From Pilatotrama ljubarskyi (taxonomy: Eukaryota; Basidiomycota; Agaricomycetes; Polyporales; Polyporaceae): a DNA stretch of 64,000 nucleotides. The notes under the pieces were generated by a model. The model made no database searches. It was not told the DNA's origin and saw only the letters and a program-made list of their open reading frames with translations. This document shows positions 34,089 through 46,061 of the stretch, in pieces. The stretch lies in contig MU277698.1 in assembly GCA_022385805.1 (NCBI GenBank), positions 186,001 through 250,000 of the forward strand, read 5' to 3'. The translations under genes and the position numbers were made by a program. Position 1 is the first letter of the stretch, and each line of letters starts with the position of its first letter.

Positions 34089-36021
34089 ATGTCCGTCCTC
34101 GCCAGCGTCCCCCAGGAGATCCTCGAGCATGTCGCCTTCTTCGCTGCCACCGACAGCTTCCTCGGACCGCCGCAAGGCATCACCGCACTCACCAGCGTCG
34201 ACCGCCGCACCCATGCCGCCCTCTCCATGTCCTCGAATCCGTACTTGTGGTCGCGCATCTTCGCGTACAAGTTCGACCTCTCTTCTGCGGTCCAGCGACT
34301 CTCGGGTCGTGATCTGTGTCCTTCTATGATATGCGAGGAGCTCAAGCTGCGGTGCACCCTCCTCAAGCGAATCCGTCGGCGCACCGACTGTCTCGCTACT
34401 GCAAATACGCTCAGTCCGACGCACCGCGACGCGCTCCGGTCCATACTCTGGATGGCCTATCTGATGATGCTCGAGAACGATGGCAAGAACAGCCGGCAAC
34501 TCCGAGAATATGCAGCGTTTGATGACTGGCTCAAGGACTTCCTCTTCCATCCCTCCGGAGCTTCCTTAGCCGCATGGTCCGTAAAGGTTGACCTCTGGCC
34601 GCCTAATGACGAGCGGTCCGCCATCGCGCTCTGGCTCTTCTGGTACATGCTCAAGCCTGGTGAGTACCGTATCCCGTTTGACCTCTCGGAGGCCGAGCGG
34701 ACTGCCTCCGATACCTCGGAACGGCTCATGCCCGGCCTCGTCAGACTGGAGCGTTTGTACGAATGCCGAACCTCCTGTCCCGTAGATGAATATCTTACCG
34801 ACAACGACACGGCGTTCCGCGAAGCATCAGGCATCCTGAAGCTCTTCGCATTAGGCGCACATCAGGTTTGCTACTTTGCTGGCTTCTACTCCCCTGGATG
34901 CAGGTGTTCATCACTGTGTATCCCAGTACCCATTGTGTACACCACCGTGGAACGAATTCGCCCCTCCATCCCGGGAGCGTGGTGCCTCTGCGATTAAGCA
35001 CTTCGGCGTCCCGCTCAGAATGGCAGCGCCGGCGCCAGCCCCTCCCGCGATCCTCGCTTACCTCACCCTCGCCAACAAGCTCTCGGTTTCGTGGGATACC
35101 ATCCACTACATGAAGCCTCCGACTGCCATACCGCCAAGCCTCGCGCCTGGAGCCAGCAGCAAAGAATGGGAAGGGGAGTGGATGCGCGGTCTGCATCTGG
35201 CAGATACGTCTAGACCTCTGGGCGCTGCCTTCTCTGGCGCCTTTGTCCCCGGAAGCCTTGAAGCCGTCTGGGAAGGCTTGTTTACGGTATGTCTGCGCTT
35301 CTTCATTACCATCCTGGATTCGGGGGACTCAGTGTTCCCTGCACAGTATACAGAATTCACGGCGTATGCAGCACTGCTTTCGGGGGCGCCGCCAACTGTC
35401 CTCCAGCGCAGTCTAGTTGCACACCACCCTCACCTCTGGAAGCTCAGAGAACACCATCTGTACGCCTCCGACGAGCCAGATGCGCCGGAAGTACGACCGC
35501 TCGCTCCAGGAAATCCTCTCCGTGGCTACATACCCAACGGATGCCACTTCTCGGAGACCTCTGACGGTGTGGTGGTGCGCGAATCCGGGCAGGCGGAACC
35601 TGTCGTGTACAGGAGTTGGTCGAGCGTGCAGAAGTCAGGTGGGCCTCCCGGCAGGCTTATCGATGTCTTCATCACCGGAGAAGTGAGTTGCTCCGCATAT
35701 ACTTATCGAAGACGATCCTCACCATCGTAATAGGGCCATTCGGCGTGGGGGCAGTTCAATCTGGTGGGCCGAATCAGACCTTGCGACGGCTTCATCAGCC
35801 TATCCAAAGAATACGTACGTCTTCTCGATCTGTATCGCCTGTCCTCGAGATCACGTACTCATTCCTCTTTCCAGGTCGACGGCGATCGAGGACAATGGCT
35901 GTACCGAGGATATATGGTCGGCAACGCCGAGGGCAACCTGTCCGGCCGCTGGCGGGACACGCTCAGCCCGCCGGACGTCCTCGGGTACGAAGGATGTTTT
36001 GTTATGAGTCGGCGTAGGTGA
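34089..36021 (+). CDS. F-box protein, basidiomycete expanded type
   Basis: Exons 34089-34865, 34927-35286, 35347-35682, 35734-35814 and 35875-36021, 566 residues with frame intact across four short introns. The N-terminus VPQEILEHVAFFAATDSF, with ITALTSVDRRTHAALS and NPYLWSRIFAYKFD, is an F-box that would bind Skp1 in an SCF ubiquitin ligase. The middle is helical without a named domain. The C-terminus (GQWLYRGYMVGNAEGNLSGR, then YEGCFVMSRR) is a recurring end module of mushroom F-box proteins: a Trp-Leu-x-x-Gly strand, a Gly-Arg-Trp-Arg turn and a Tyr-Glu-Gly strand. Such families are large and fast-evolving in these fungi, and substrates are unknown. Confidence 0.8.
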
Positions 36022-36465
36022 AGGCGATCGAATCAGTAGTGCCTTGTGAAGGACGACAGCGAACGGGGACATTATGAACGACAGCTCTCAAGTGTTTAGA
36101 TAGGCCTGTGGATTTTACGGCGTGTTGTGCTTCTCAAATAGCAAGGCGTATGAATCGACATGCATGTTTATTGTGACTGTATGGAATTCTGTTGTACGCC
36201 GTACTGTACCTATCTTGGAGTTCGTGTTGTATGGTACGCAGAATGTGGACATTTGTGGATTGCGCTGTCCGGGTGTATTTTGGGTCTAGCTTGCCTCAGT
36301 CATGTCCTCACAGATACCCGGGAACATATATGGCCGCTGGTGTTACCCTACTGCGTACCTCTTCGCGTCATTGTGTGTTTCATGTACCATTGCACGGTCA
36401 CATACACTGAGGACCACTGCTTACAAGACATGAGGTAGAAGCGGCATGATCCCGTCGACACTCGG
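36022..36465. other. Convergent intergenic region
   Basis: About 0.44 kb between the F-box gene and the 3' end of the phosphotransferase pseudogene. Nothing recognised. Confidence 0.5.
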
Positions 36466-38325
36466 TCAAACGCAAGACTCTGCATTCAGAGATAGCTTCC
36501 CATCCTGCAAGGGCCATATTTTCGCCAGGTGCTCCCTCTCCTCTGGCGTAGGCGCCGCACTAAGGGGAGCCCGCTTGGCTTCTTCCACCACACGCTTGGC
36601 TTTCTCGTATTCGTCGGCTCCCACAGCGCCCTCGCTTCGACGCTCGACGCCGACACTCTCCAAGAGCTCGTCGCACATTGAAGCGTTGCGAACAACGGTC
36701 GACCACTCGTCCTTGATGCGCGTTTCGTCCGCCTCCGAGATGTCGATGGGGAACGGAACGAGCGGCTGACTAGAGCTGTCAAGAAGCTCTTTCGGATGAA
36801 CGCCAGCCCCCGGGCCTGTGCATTTCCGCGAGTAATCGCGACCGCGGCGGAATATCCAAGCTGCTTGGCCTGGAAGCCGTCAACATCGTACATTTCTTCC
36901 GCCAATGGGGGGTCTCGGGCTCGCATGAGCATCCCATGCAGCTTTTGTCTCTCGGCGCGACGGTACGCAAAGTGGGCACGCCGTTTCTCATCATCACTGA
37001 GAGCTTCTACCTCCGGGGAAAGTGTCGGTACCTCCTCATCCGACCAAAGGACAAGGGGATGGTCCGGGCTGATGTATGCCGCAGGAATTGACAGTTGCAT
37101 GAAATAGGCTCCAACGACGGCGCCCTGCCAGTCGATGATGCCTGACAACCGGTAGGGGGGTTCGGCGGTGACGATAATATTTCTCGTGTGTAGGTCGGGG
37201 TGCCAGAGTATGAAGGGGGTCCGAGGAGGCAGAAGATGTGGCACCAACCGCTCGTAGTCCGAGATGAGACGATGGGATTCCTCGCGGAACGATGCGTCCG
37301 GATGGACATCAGCTGATGCGTCGCGCATGCAACCAATGCAAACAACCAGGAACGAACGTCCGGCCCTGTTACAGCGTCAATAATGAGAAGGATGCGGAGG
37401 TGACTGTACCCACAGGGCCCTCTGTCAATGTTCAAGGACGCGCGGCCTGCCCTCCAGAATTCTCGGTCAATGGTTGGACCAATACGGAACCGCTCCGAGT
37501 TGGTAGTCGACTGCATATTGGGCGCGTAGAGAGGTCGGTCTCGGAGCGCCTCAGCAACGTCTTCCTTGTAGTAGACGCTGCCGATCTGCGAGAAGAAGGT
37601 CTTCGCCAGCTGGGACTCAATGCGCTGAATAGCTAAGCACCTGAACAAATGGGTCCTCCTGAAGAGGGAGGCTGTCGTTGTCGAGATGTCCGAGCTGTAT
37701 CCCGGCTATTTTCTCATACATGATGTACTCCGCGCCTACCGCAGTCTGTTCAGCCCGGGAGCACCAGGAACGAACGTGTGGGACAGGGAGACCGAGTTCC
37801 GTGCGAAGGAAGTCGAGAGTGGCTACCTCGCTTGCGGTACAGAGATGTCTTGGTCCGGTGCAAGGATAGGGGATTTTTGCGATGAGTTCCACGTTGTTAT
37901 CAAAAGTGAGCGAGAATACCCGGTTGAATGAACCTGACATTGGGTAAGGCAGAGCAGGGTCAGATTGAGTCGATAACTTGAATTTGAGGTGAGACTGCTT
38001 GTATGCGCGATGTCTGCATGAATCTCACGTTGCTCGTCATTATACAGCCAACGCATCGTGGTCACGGAGAAACGCTCTCGTTCCTCTGACGAATCAACGA
38101 GTCATTTACAGAACAGTTGCCCAGGAATGGGCGACACCACTTACCGCTTGCAGACATGTGATAGGAACGTCGGCCAAGAAGAGAGCAGGCTCGAGAAAGG
38201 CGATGGTATACACAGACAAACCGGTGTTCGCCTTGAAGACGCACGCGGGGGTTGTGGGTCCGTCTGAACTGCAACGGTGTGAGCGGACTAGACGAACCCC
38301 TGTTCTTCGAAGCCTGCCGGAACAT
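36466..38325 (-). pseudogene. Aminoglycoside-phosphotransferase-like (AIM9-type) gene, multiply frameshifted
   Basis: The 5' exon (38145-38325) encodes a mitochondrial-type leader (RLSRACSLLGRRSYHMSAS), followed after a 59-nt intron by RFSVTTMRWLYNDEQRE. The kinase fold follows: GSFNRVFSLTFDNNVELIAK, ASEVATLDFLRTELGLPVP, IESQLAKTFFSQIGSVYY, the catalytic LWHPDLHTRNI (H-x-D-x4-N) and GIIDWQ. A helical C-terminal part ends at TGA 36466. Frames shift at three points with no usable intron: near 37634, near 37315 and near 36795. Each flanking frame carries family sequence, so these are indels and not shadow ORFs. The 30 or so residues usually found before the first strand are also missing. Intact relatives are mitochondrial proteins of unclear substrate. 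Neighbouring genes of similar complexity are intact, which argues against general sequencing error. Confidence 0.75.
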
Positions 38326-38745
38326 GGTGGTATGCTCCTATGTACGCTCACTGTGGCTCAAGCGCCCATGCGTCTTGGGCGCCGGGAGCAAAAGTCCGAA
38401 TCCCGCATCATGCACTCTCTGAAGATCTGAAAGCACGCATACACCCATGTTCCTCGTCTACGGTCCAAATGCCACTGCTGTGCTGAAACGGGCGCACCAA
38501 CGGGGAACGACTCTTCTTATGCATCGTCGGTCTGAGGCGTATCATCCTTCGCATTGCTCGAGCGAGGAAAGGGCGGCCGCTCCGGGTCTACCGACGATGT
38601 ACTTCGGCCATTCGCATGGCCAGCCGATCCAGCGGTAGGATCCAATGCCCCACGCGGTCGTCTGCTTGGTGTCATAGGGTATGCCGAAACCGGGGTTTGT
38701 GACCCATCTGTTCGCCGAGTCACCCCATGAGTACCTACCCATACG
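38326..38745. other. Intergenic, nothing recognised
   Basis: About 0.42 kb upstream of the pseudogene and downstream of the membrane glycoprotein, both on the minus strand. Short ORFs only. Confidence 0.5.
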
Positions 38746-39541
38746 CTAGATGGGCGCCCAAAGGGCCGACTGCTCACCATATGGAGGCGGCGAATGGTGC
38801 TTTGCGTGATGCCGCCGCCATCGGCGATGAAGCAAGGCCAAGATGGCCGCTAAGATGAGCAGAACCACCACTGCAGCGACCGCTCCGCCGACTACTGGAC
38901 CAACCGGGAACTTGTCGGAATCTGCGGTTGAGGATGAGGAACTGGTGGCATTCGGTTCGGAGGCAGTGGCGGTCGGGGGGACTGGTGTTGACGAGCCGCT
39001 TTCTTGCGCAAGGACGTAAATGGGGTCGTGATAGGCGAGCAGGAAGTCGATGAGGAAGGGTGCGTCTGCGGAGGCGTTCAATACGTTGAGCGTCAACGTA
39101 TGAACTTGTGGCGATAGCTGGTCTGATATATAGAAAATGTAGTCGGTCACGACATTGCTGGCATTCGGAGATACCGTCAGAGAGGTTACTCCGTTGTCCA
39201 CGGTGAAGTAGGCTGCCGGGAGCGGACCCGCAGTCCATGGCAATACAGCGCCATGCACTGCGATATTGGTGAAACCTGACAGGGTACAGGAGTCAGCCCG
39301 TCGTGAACATAAGCTGTTGCTGCTCTCACTCACCGGAAAATGTGTAGGTCCAAGTCCAGTTCGACGCAGTCACTGCAGTCAGGGTGTGGTTGTGTGCGGC
39401 TTCGAGAGCGTCTGCAATATATTCAGCCGCGATTGCAGACGGAACGTTGCCAATGGCTTGCGACGAGATCCCAGATATCAAATGGGCATCGTCCACGAGA
39501 GTGGCGGCAAGAGTCTTCTCTGCTGCGGCGCTGGCAGGCAT
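38746..39541 (-). CDS. Single-pass membrane glycoprotein, basidiomycete type
   Basis: Complement of exons 38746-39275 and 39334-39541, 245 residues. The ectodomain has several N-glycosylation sequons (NHT, NAS, NAT) and beta-strand-rich segments (WTWTYTFSG, NIAVHGAVLPWTAGPLPAAY, IDFLLAYHDP). A Ser/Thr-rich linker leads to one transmembrane helix (VVGGAVAAVVVLLILAAILA), then a basic stop-transfer (HRRWRRHHAKHH) and a short tail. This layout, with a carbohydrate-binding-like sandwich, a linker and a helix, is common in agaricomycetes as surface sensor-like proteins, function unknown. The start at 39541 is uncertain: no signal peptide is visible, so a further 5' exon encoding one probably exists upstream. 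Confidence 0.65.
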
Positions 39542-40728
39542 GACAGTGTGCGGCGCGAGCACAGGGCATGGCCGAGCACTCGACTGCTTAAAGGGAGGGG
39601 CAATGCGCCGACCAGAGCCCGCTCAAGATCGGATAGAAAGCGCCATTGAATCTGATATAGATGAAGATGCAACGGGCGCAGATATCAGCCTCTATCATCA
39701 GGTCCGGCGTGGGAGAGGTCGTGATATTGTCCTACACGAGTCCCACGGGCGGCCTGCAACTTTGCGATGCGCCCAAGCACTATGACCGCTCTTTCCGCAA
39801 TTATAAAGCCTGAGCATCATCCCTGCATTGGCGAGGGCGGTCACATGGGAAAGCAGAGTACAGAGGTCCACCGGGAAGTTGTCAGTCATGTTTTCAACAG
39901 GATGTCCCTTGAACGAGCCTGCAGGTATCTCACTGCAGCAATTCAAATTCGCACCTACCTGTGGCACTCGAGAAGACGGGTTCGTGACGACCACGCGTTT
40001 ATGGCGCTAGTCGTAAGTCTGTCCATACGGGGATCCGAAGTGAACGCTGCAACCACCGTCGGTCAGTGCTGTCGTATGTTGATATTGACCAGACGAACCA
40101 GGATCTGTTCTGGCACAGAGGCGCACGTGAACGCCGACTCAATGACCTGCTGCTTCTCCGAGGGGAGCTCTGAGCGTGGTGGGATACGGCCAGTGGGAAG
40201 AAGGGACTCGGCGATGGAATGTATACACATCCTAGATCAATTGTGATGCGTCTTGCCATGGCTTAACAAAACTTGGGATGTGAGCTTGCTGGAGCAAAGG
40301 CTAGGTGCTACAGTGTACTCCGGATGTCGTCGCAGTATCGTGATGGTCGAACTTGATCGAACTGGTTCATGACCGGCGATCAATTGAGACGCCGGTACAA
40401 ACCTGCGGGCGTCTCTCTTCTCACGCCTGCGGCTGCACCTCCACGACCGACGTGCTGGGACCACCTCTCGGCGTCCTGCCCAAAACCACCCTACTCTGTC
40501 TAACGTTCGCGCGTGCCCATCGTACTTGTTTTGGATAATCGGGGGCACAATTCTCGAAGTGGCAGGCCGGTAGCAAACGGGACTTCATCCTACATGCAAT
40601 AGCACCCAGCGGCATCCTGCCAGGCTAAGAGTGAGTACCAAGCCATTCAGAGCCCATTTCAGCATGCTTCCTCGCGCCTTAAAGAGTAAGCTAAATGGGG
40701 AGAGAATCTCAGGTACTACACTACTACT
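39542..40728. other. Intergenic, possibly including a missing 5' exon
   Basis: About 1.2 kb between divergent genes. A signal-peptide exon of the membrane glycoprotein would be expected here on the minus strand, but I could not identify one with confidence. Otherwise short ORFs. Confidence 0.4.
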
Positions 40729-41283
40729 ATGCCTACGCAAGAAGACCAGCCCGCGCTTCTCTCCGCAGTTGAATGGGAGCAGAAGCTGTCCCAGCTACGC
40801 GCGACGAACGAAGAGCTGCAGCGACGCAAAGCCGAAGCGGAGAAAGACCGCGACCTCTTCCGCGATCTCTACAGCAAGGCGTCCACGCACGCGAGCGAAG
40901 TGACCAAGGAAAACAACGAGCTGCTCGAACGCGCGGAGCTTGCCGAGGGCCAGGCGCGCGACGGCCTTGCCATGATCAAGGCCACCTATGAGGACCGCGT
41001 GCGCCGCGCTGAAGAAGAGGCAGCGCGTTGGAAGGCGCAGTACGAGCTCCTCGCTCAGCGCGACACGCGCATGGACGATGAGATCCGGAGACGGGCGGCG
41101 CTGGAACCGGAACTACGGATGCGGGTCGCCGAATTGCAGGAGAAGCTGGTCAGCGTGGAGGATGACTACAAGAGGATGGAAGGGCTGCTGGAAGGGTTCA
41201 CGAAGGAGCAGGTCGAGGAAACGGACGAGATTGCAGAAACGGCGAGGGTGCCCGTGGCGTCTGCGTCCGTCCCGGGCCCTTGA
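40729..41283 (+). CDS. Small coiled-coil protein of unknown function
   Basis: A single-exon ORF of 184 residues. It is almost entirely charged and helical with heptad spacing (EWEQKLSQLRATNEELQRRK, ENNELLERAELAEGQ, VAELQEKLVSVEDDYKRMEG), so a long parallel coiled coil is expected; the last 25 residues are disordered. Strong GC bias at third positions supports real coding. No family is recognised. It could be a scaffold, tether or cytoskeletal adaptor. The start is the first Met after in-frame stops. Its neighbour on the other strand ends only 221 bases downstream. Confidence 0.7.
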   Translation: MPTQEDQPALLSAVEWEQKLSQLRATNEELQRRKAEAEKDRDLFRDLYSKASTHASEVTKENNELLERAELAEGQARDGLAMIKATYEDRVRRAEEEAARWKAQYELLAQRDTRMDDEIRRRAALEPELRMRVAELQEKLVSVEDDYKRMEGLLEGFTKEQVEETDEIAETARVPVASASVPGP

Positions 41284-41504
41284 CACCGCGAGTGCCGATG
41301 TGAGTGCGCATCGGTGTGAATTTGGTTATTATTGATTCATCTACAGCTAGCGTTGTCTTGAGCATCAACATGCTCAGTGTGCTATTATATCTACGTTTGA
41401 TGTCTTGCTGGGCTCTTCGTCATACTGACACTGCTTGGTTTCTCGTGCTGGTCTCCTGTTCGACGCGATCGGCCAATCCCTTTTTGCCACTCCTTCCTTC
41501 CAGC

Positions 41505-44500
41505 TCAGAGGTTCTTGCGTCCTTCGTCAGCTTCGAACCATCTGTACGACTTCGGCTTCACACTAGGCAGCCATTCCCAGTCTTCCCAGTCTTGCTCCCA
41601 GAATCGCTTGTACTTGCGCTCACGTTTGTCTGCCAGTCTGGATTCCCTGCTGTACATCCGAGCAGTGCACGTCGCATAGAAACTCCGTCGAGGCAGGAAG
41701 ATCACTTCGCTGAGCGTTGCGGTGGGAGGAAGGGCCGCAAAGAGACTTGCGGTAAACACCTCAAGTTCGTCTTGAGCTCCAGAGCTGGCGGTAGGTGTGG
41801 CAGGACGATCGGGAGACACGTCCGCCACAGACGTCTCGGAAGCTGAGAAGTACCCAGCGTCGCCTTCATCGTCACTGGTTTCAGCCGCCCTCTTCTCGAT
41901 CATTGCTGCTGAAATACCCGGAGACGCTGGCGGGGCAGTCAGTACAAACGCTCCAGGAAGCGTGAAGCTCCTGAGCTTCGGCCCTGCGTGAGTGAGTGCA
42001 GCCGCCCACTCATCCTGCATCGATCCCGGTCAACGGGGGCGGATATCGAGAAATTCATGACTGCACTCACCATTGTTCCAGGATAGACGCACGTGTCCTC
42101 TTGCACGTCCCATGGGCAGTCGACTATCAGCTCTTCGAGCAGTGGCAGCTTCGCGAGAAGCCTGCTCAAAGCCCCATCAGGACGCAGAGCCGCTTGCCAG
42201 AGTTCGTCGTTCGGGTACGCGACGAGTCGGAGCTTGTATAGACGCATGCGGGGCAGGATTTGGACGAGGGCCTCCCAGACATCCGCGCTTAGGCGGACGT
42301 CCAGCGAGAGCCCCTCGACCTTTGCCCATGCGCCTTGGGTCTGTCGGTCATATGCATGAGGGCTGTCAACCATGTCGAGCAACAGCGTGGACAACTCACC
42401 GTCCCATCCCGCATCGCCTCCTCGTACCACCCCAGCAGCCTCTCCTCCGTGCGCACATTCAGTATCTTCAACCGCCCCCCTTCCATCCCACTCCCCTCCG
42501 TCCTCTCCCGCACCGCGCGCAACCACCCGCCCCCGCCCGTCCCGCCATCCTCCGGCTGGCCGGGCCACGCGCCTGCGAACGTCTCGTGGAGGTCGAGCAG
42601 CATCATTCGGTTCCCCTCGTACATCAGCGCGGAGGCCCAGTCAACGCGCCGGCCCATGCGCGCGGGGTCGAAAGTGGCGAGGACGGCGCGGAAATGCGCC
42701 TCGAGCCGAGCGTGCTCTTCATGCGCGCGCATCTCTTCGGCGGTGCGTGCTCGGGGCTGGTGCGGGGGCTCTCCCTCCTCAGGTTGCCGCTGGTCTTCTC
42801 GCTGGTCTTCCTCCGGCTGGTCCTGTGGCGGTTGTTGCTCGTGATGCTGGTGAACCTGATCAGGTCCCGGGAGCCGCCTCGCCTGCGCGCTGCCTTCATC
42901 TCCCTCCTCCGTCCTCGGCCTCGGATACCCGGTCAACCCACCCCTCACAACAACCCTCTCGAACGCTCCCCTGCCCCACAACCTTCCCCCGACTCCTCCC
43001 TCCTCATCTACGTACGCCCCCGCCCCGATACACACATTCATCAGCGCCAGGTCCGCCAGCCGGCGGTTCGACGTACCCGGGCGCAAGGTGGAGAACGTCT
43101 GCGTGAGCGTCCACGCGCGGAGCGGGCCCGCGGCGCGCGCGTCGATCACCAGCGAGCGCAGGTGCGGGAGGTGTGTGAGGATCCGGGCGAGCGAGCGGTT
43201 GATGTCGAAGACGAGCTGCAGGTAGAACATGGAGGGCGGGTCTTGGGGGAGGGTGGACTCGGAGAGCGGAGGGAAGCCGGGGAAGATGAAGGGTGCTGCT
43301 CCGGGCTCGGGCTCGGGCTCTGCAGCGGCGTCGCCTTCGGGAGCGTTGGCCTGTTCGTCTTCGTCTTGCGCCTCTCGCTCGCGCACGGGCTCCCCGTCTC
43401 GACCGGCGTCCTGGGTTTCGCCATGACCATGTTCGTCACCATCACCATCACCATGCGCATTCGCATCCCCATCCCCATCCCCGTCCCCGTCCCCGTCCCC
43501 GTCCCCATCCTCGCCCTGCCCCTCCTCCACCGGAGGCCGCATCCACGCGCTCCAGATCGCATCATCCCCCTCCACATCATACAAATGCAAGCTCCTCACG
43601 CTCCTCGCCACCTCCCGCTCCTCGCCACCTCCCGCTCCCCCTCCACCACCCCCGCAAAGCCCCTCAACAGCCACCCCACAAACGCCGTGTACATCTCCTC
43701 GCCGCGCCCCACCGGAAACCGGATGCGCGCGAGCGCGAGCCCGCGGTGCGCGTGCAGCCGCCGACAAGTCTGCGCGAGCGCGAGGCCGGAGGTGTGGTGC
43801 AGGTGCGCGAAGATGCGCGCGAGGACGGGGAGCGGGAGCGTGGGGAGATAGCAGGGCCCGGGCGGGGGAGAGGGTGTGGGCGCGCGCGTGGGCGGCGGGG
43901 GAGTTGGCGGGCGTGTGGGCGGGGGCGTTGGGTAGGGTTGAGGCCGGTGCGGCGGTGAGGGCGACCGGGAGGGCGGCGGTGACGGTGAGAGCGACAACGA
44001 CCGCGGCGGTGTCTGGGCTGGGGAAGGCGCGAGCGACGACGTGGGCGACGACTGAGGCGTGCGCGGCCGCGAAGGCGCCGTGGCGTACCCTGACTCCGAC
44101 ACAGGCCCGCCATCTTCATCCTCCTCACTCTCACTCTCACTCTCATTCTCTCCCTCACTCTTCTCATCCTCCGACCCATAGTCGAACCGCTCCGACCAAA
44201 CATCGCCACCCTCCCGCACCTCCTCCCGCTCCCCAAAGTTCACAAAGTACTCGTCGTCCACGCCCACCCTCAGCATCGCACCCGAACGCCAACGCGGCTG
44301 CCAGTCCGGATCCGGCGAGGGCGGCGGGGGCGGGGGCCTATGCGGACGCGGCGCGAGGAGGCTCTCCGGCTCTCCGGGGAACTCCTTCCCCGCCATCGCC
44401 ATCTCGACCATGTCATGCAGGTAGTACAGAGGCTGGCGGCGGCGTGGCGGCGGCGGCGGGTCGAGAGACAGTAGTGCAGCGATGGAGGTGCGGAGGTCGA

Positions 44501-44546
44501 GCGCGAGGGCGGCGGGTAGGGCCGGGAGCGATGGCGGGCCGTGCAT
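41505..44546 (-). CDS. Large F-box protein with acidic/His-rich insert, frame broken by a 17-bp duplication
   Basis: Complement of exons 41505-42014, 42071-42340 and 42400-44546. The N-terminal 230 residues are disordered (Pro, Ser and Glu runs). The F-box follows (LPTLPLPVLARIFAHLHHTS, ALAQTCRRLHAHRGLALARI), then VRSLHLYDVEGDDAIWSAW, a Gly-Asp/His-rich low-complexity insert, and Leu-rich segments (ILTHLPHLRSLVIDAR, LLAKLPLLEELIVDCPW, YKLRLVAYPNDELW) that suggest leucine-rich-repeat substrate recognition. The C-terminus is basic and aromatic (YKRFWEQDWEDWEWLP). The open frame switches at a perfect tandem duplication of 17 bp (43601-43634); without one copy the exons total 2910 nt, 969 residues, in frame throughout. 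So either the allele is broken there or one copy is an assembly artefact. Confidence 0.75.
43466..43510. repeat. Hexanucleotide microsatellite (CCCCAT/CCCCGT)n
   Basis: About seven CCCCRT units on the plus strand, inside the minus-strand F-box gene, where they encode an alternating Gly-Asp tract. Length variation here would change the protein without breaking frame. Confidence 0.8.
43601..43634. repeat. 17-bp perfect tandem duplication
   Basis: Two adjacent identical 17-bp copies, 43601-43617 and 43618-43634, inside the F-box gene exon. Being not a multiple of three, it shifts the reading frame exactly where the two open frames of the gene meet. Confidence 0.9.
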
Positions 44547-46061
44547 CGTGCAAGTATGCGAGCGCTGTGCGGACGGTTGGGAGTGAGGGTTGTACAGGTG
44601 CGCGATGGCGGGGAGCGCTCACGACCCGAGCGGCGTGTTCTTATACGCGTCCTCGCCCCCTAGACGAGCCAACGGGCCAGTTGTGGCGAGTCAGCATACC
44701 CAAGGAGGCAGTCCCTGGATCTACAACTCGCCCTGCTTGGGGCTACGCCAGAACAGGGAGCCCGACTGGGAGTTGTATGCGCATCATCTCGACTTCTCCG
44801 CGCATAGCATCCTCAGTCTTCCCCTTCCACAAGACACGAACATATCAACATGGGCACACACTGCTTACTATGGGAGAGGACGAGTCATCCGCTGCGCCAC
44901 GACGCAACCAACCTCAGGAGCTGCCATTCAGGGACACGAGCGACTGCGGAAACGCTTGCATAGCGTTATTCGCCTCGTGCCGCCCTACACAGCGTGCCGT
45001 CAGGGAAGGAACGAAGGGGCAGGGGGCGTGCCGCAGTGTGTCGAGATCGCCTGAGGACGAGAACGCCAGATTTAGCGAGCTTAGGCCGGAGAGGAGGGAT
45101 GTGAGGGGTGGCGGCCACGAGCAACCGGAGGCGATGCGGCGAAGCACCATCAAGAGAAGAAGGGCTCCAGGATCACTGCCTCCCAAGAGACTTGACTGGC
45201 AAGCCCGTGTAGACGGCTCCGGCGGAAGAGCAGTGCACAAGCCAGCGAGCCCCGGCTGTGTGGCGCGCGGAGATTCCCCGCGACGAGGACGCGCTTGCAT
45301 GCGCACTGCAGAAAGTCCTGGAGACGAGTGTTGTCGCTGCTGCTGCGCTGAGCGGGCGAGCGTGAACAACGGTGGGCGCCTGTGCTCTTGTTCTCGGTCG
45401 CCACCTCGACGAGCTGCATCCTAGTACAAAACCTCTTCCTCAGCGTTCGCTGCGCGAAGATATGAAAAGGCGTACCTGCACTCCCAGGACAGCACGCATG
45501 GTCTCGCCGTCTCCACAACGCGGGATGTAAGTACGCGTGCTCTTGGCGTCATCCCAGGACTACGGCCTAGACTCGTACAGTCAGTTTGCACAACCAGATG
45601 CATCTGAACCAGCCAGTCAGTACATCAGCACATGCTCGCCGGGCACCCGCCTCTTGCACAGAACTGGATATTTGGTTCGGGGCAGACCGTCAACAGAAGG
45701 AGGGCTGAAAGAGAATAGCAGGTGGAAGTGCGCAGCGGTCGAAAACATCGACTGCCAAAAGCGTCGAGAAGCAGGCGGGAAGCACCGGCAGTCTGGCAGT
45801 CGGAAAGAAGACGCCCGGCACAGTTACGCAGCTTACCGCGCTGAGCGTGGTGTACGCGAGGCACGCGTGCGGTCCAAGCTCGCGCGCCAGTGCGACAGCT
45901 TGACGATATCCGACGCAAAAGTCAGGAGGTGGATTCCTAATGCTACCATATAGACAGGACGGGTGAGCTACAAACAGAGATAGCGATACTGTGGACAAAC
46001 GAGTCGGGAGAGCACGGGCGAAGCAACAGCCTGAGGAGAGACGCGGGGGTCTCGGGGGAGG
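44547..46061. other. 1.5-kb intergenic stretch, nothing recognised
   Basis: Between two minus-strand genes: the promoter of the F-box gene and the 3' end of ASF1. Long plus-strand ORFs run in from the GC-rich F-box exon and are shadows. No repeat or RNA seen. Confidence 0.45.

Noticed and set aside
42073..43851. 592-codon plus-strand ORF
   Set aside because: It is the antisense shadow of the GC-rich F-box gene exon; its product is Arg/Pro/His low complexity with no motif, while the minus strand carries an F-box and Leu-rich segments.
43874..45424. 516-codon plus-strand ORF
   Set aside because: Mostly antisense to the Pro/Ser-rich N-terminal part of the F-box gene, then runs into anonymous sequence. 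No conserved segment.
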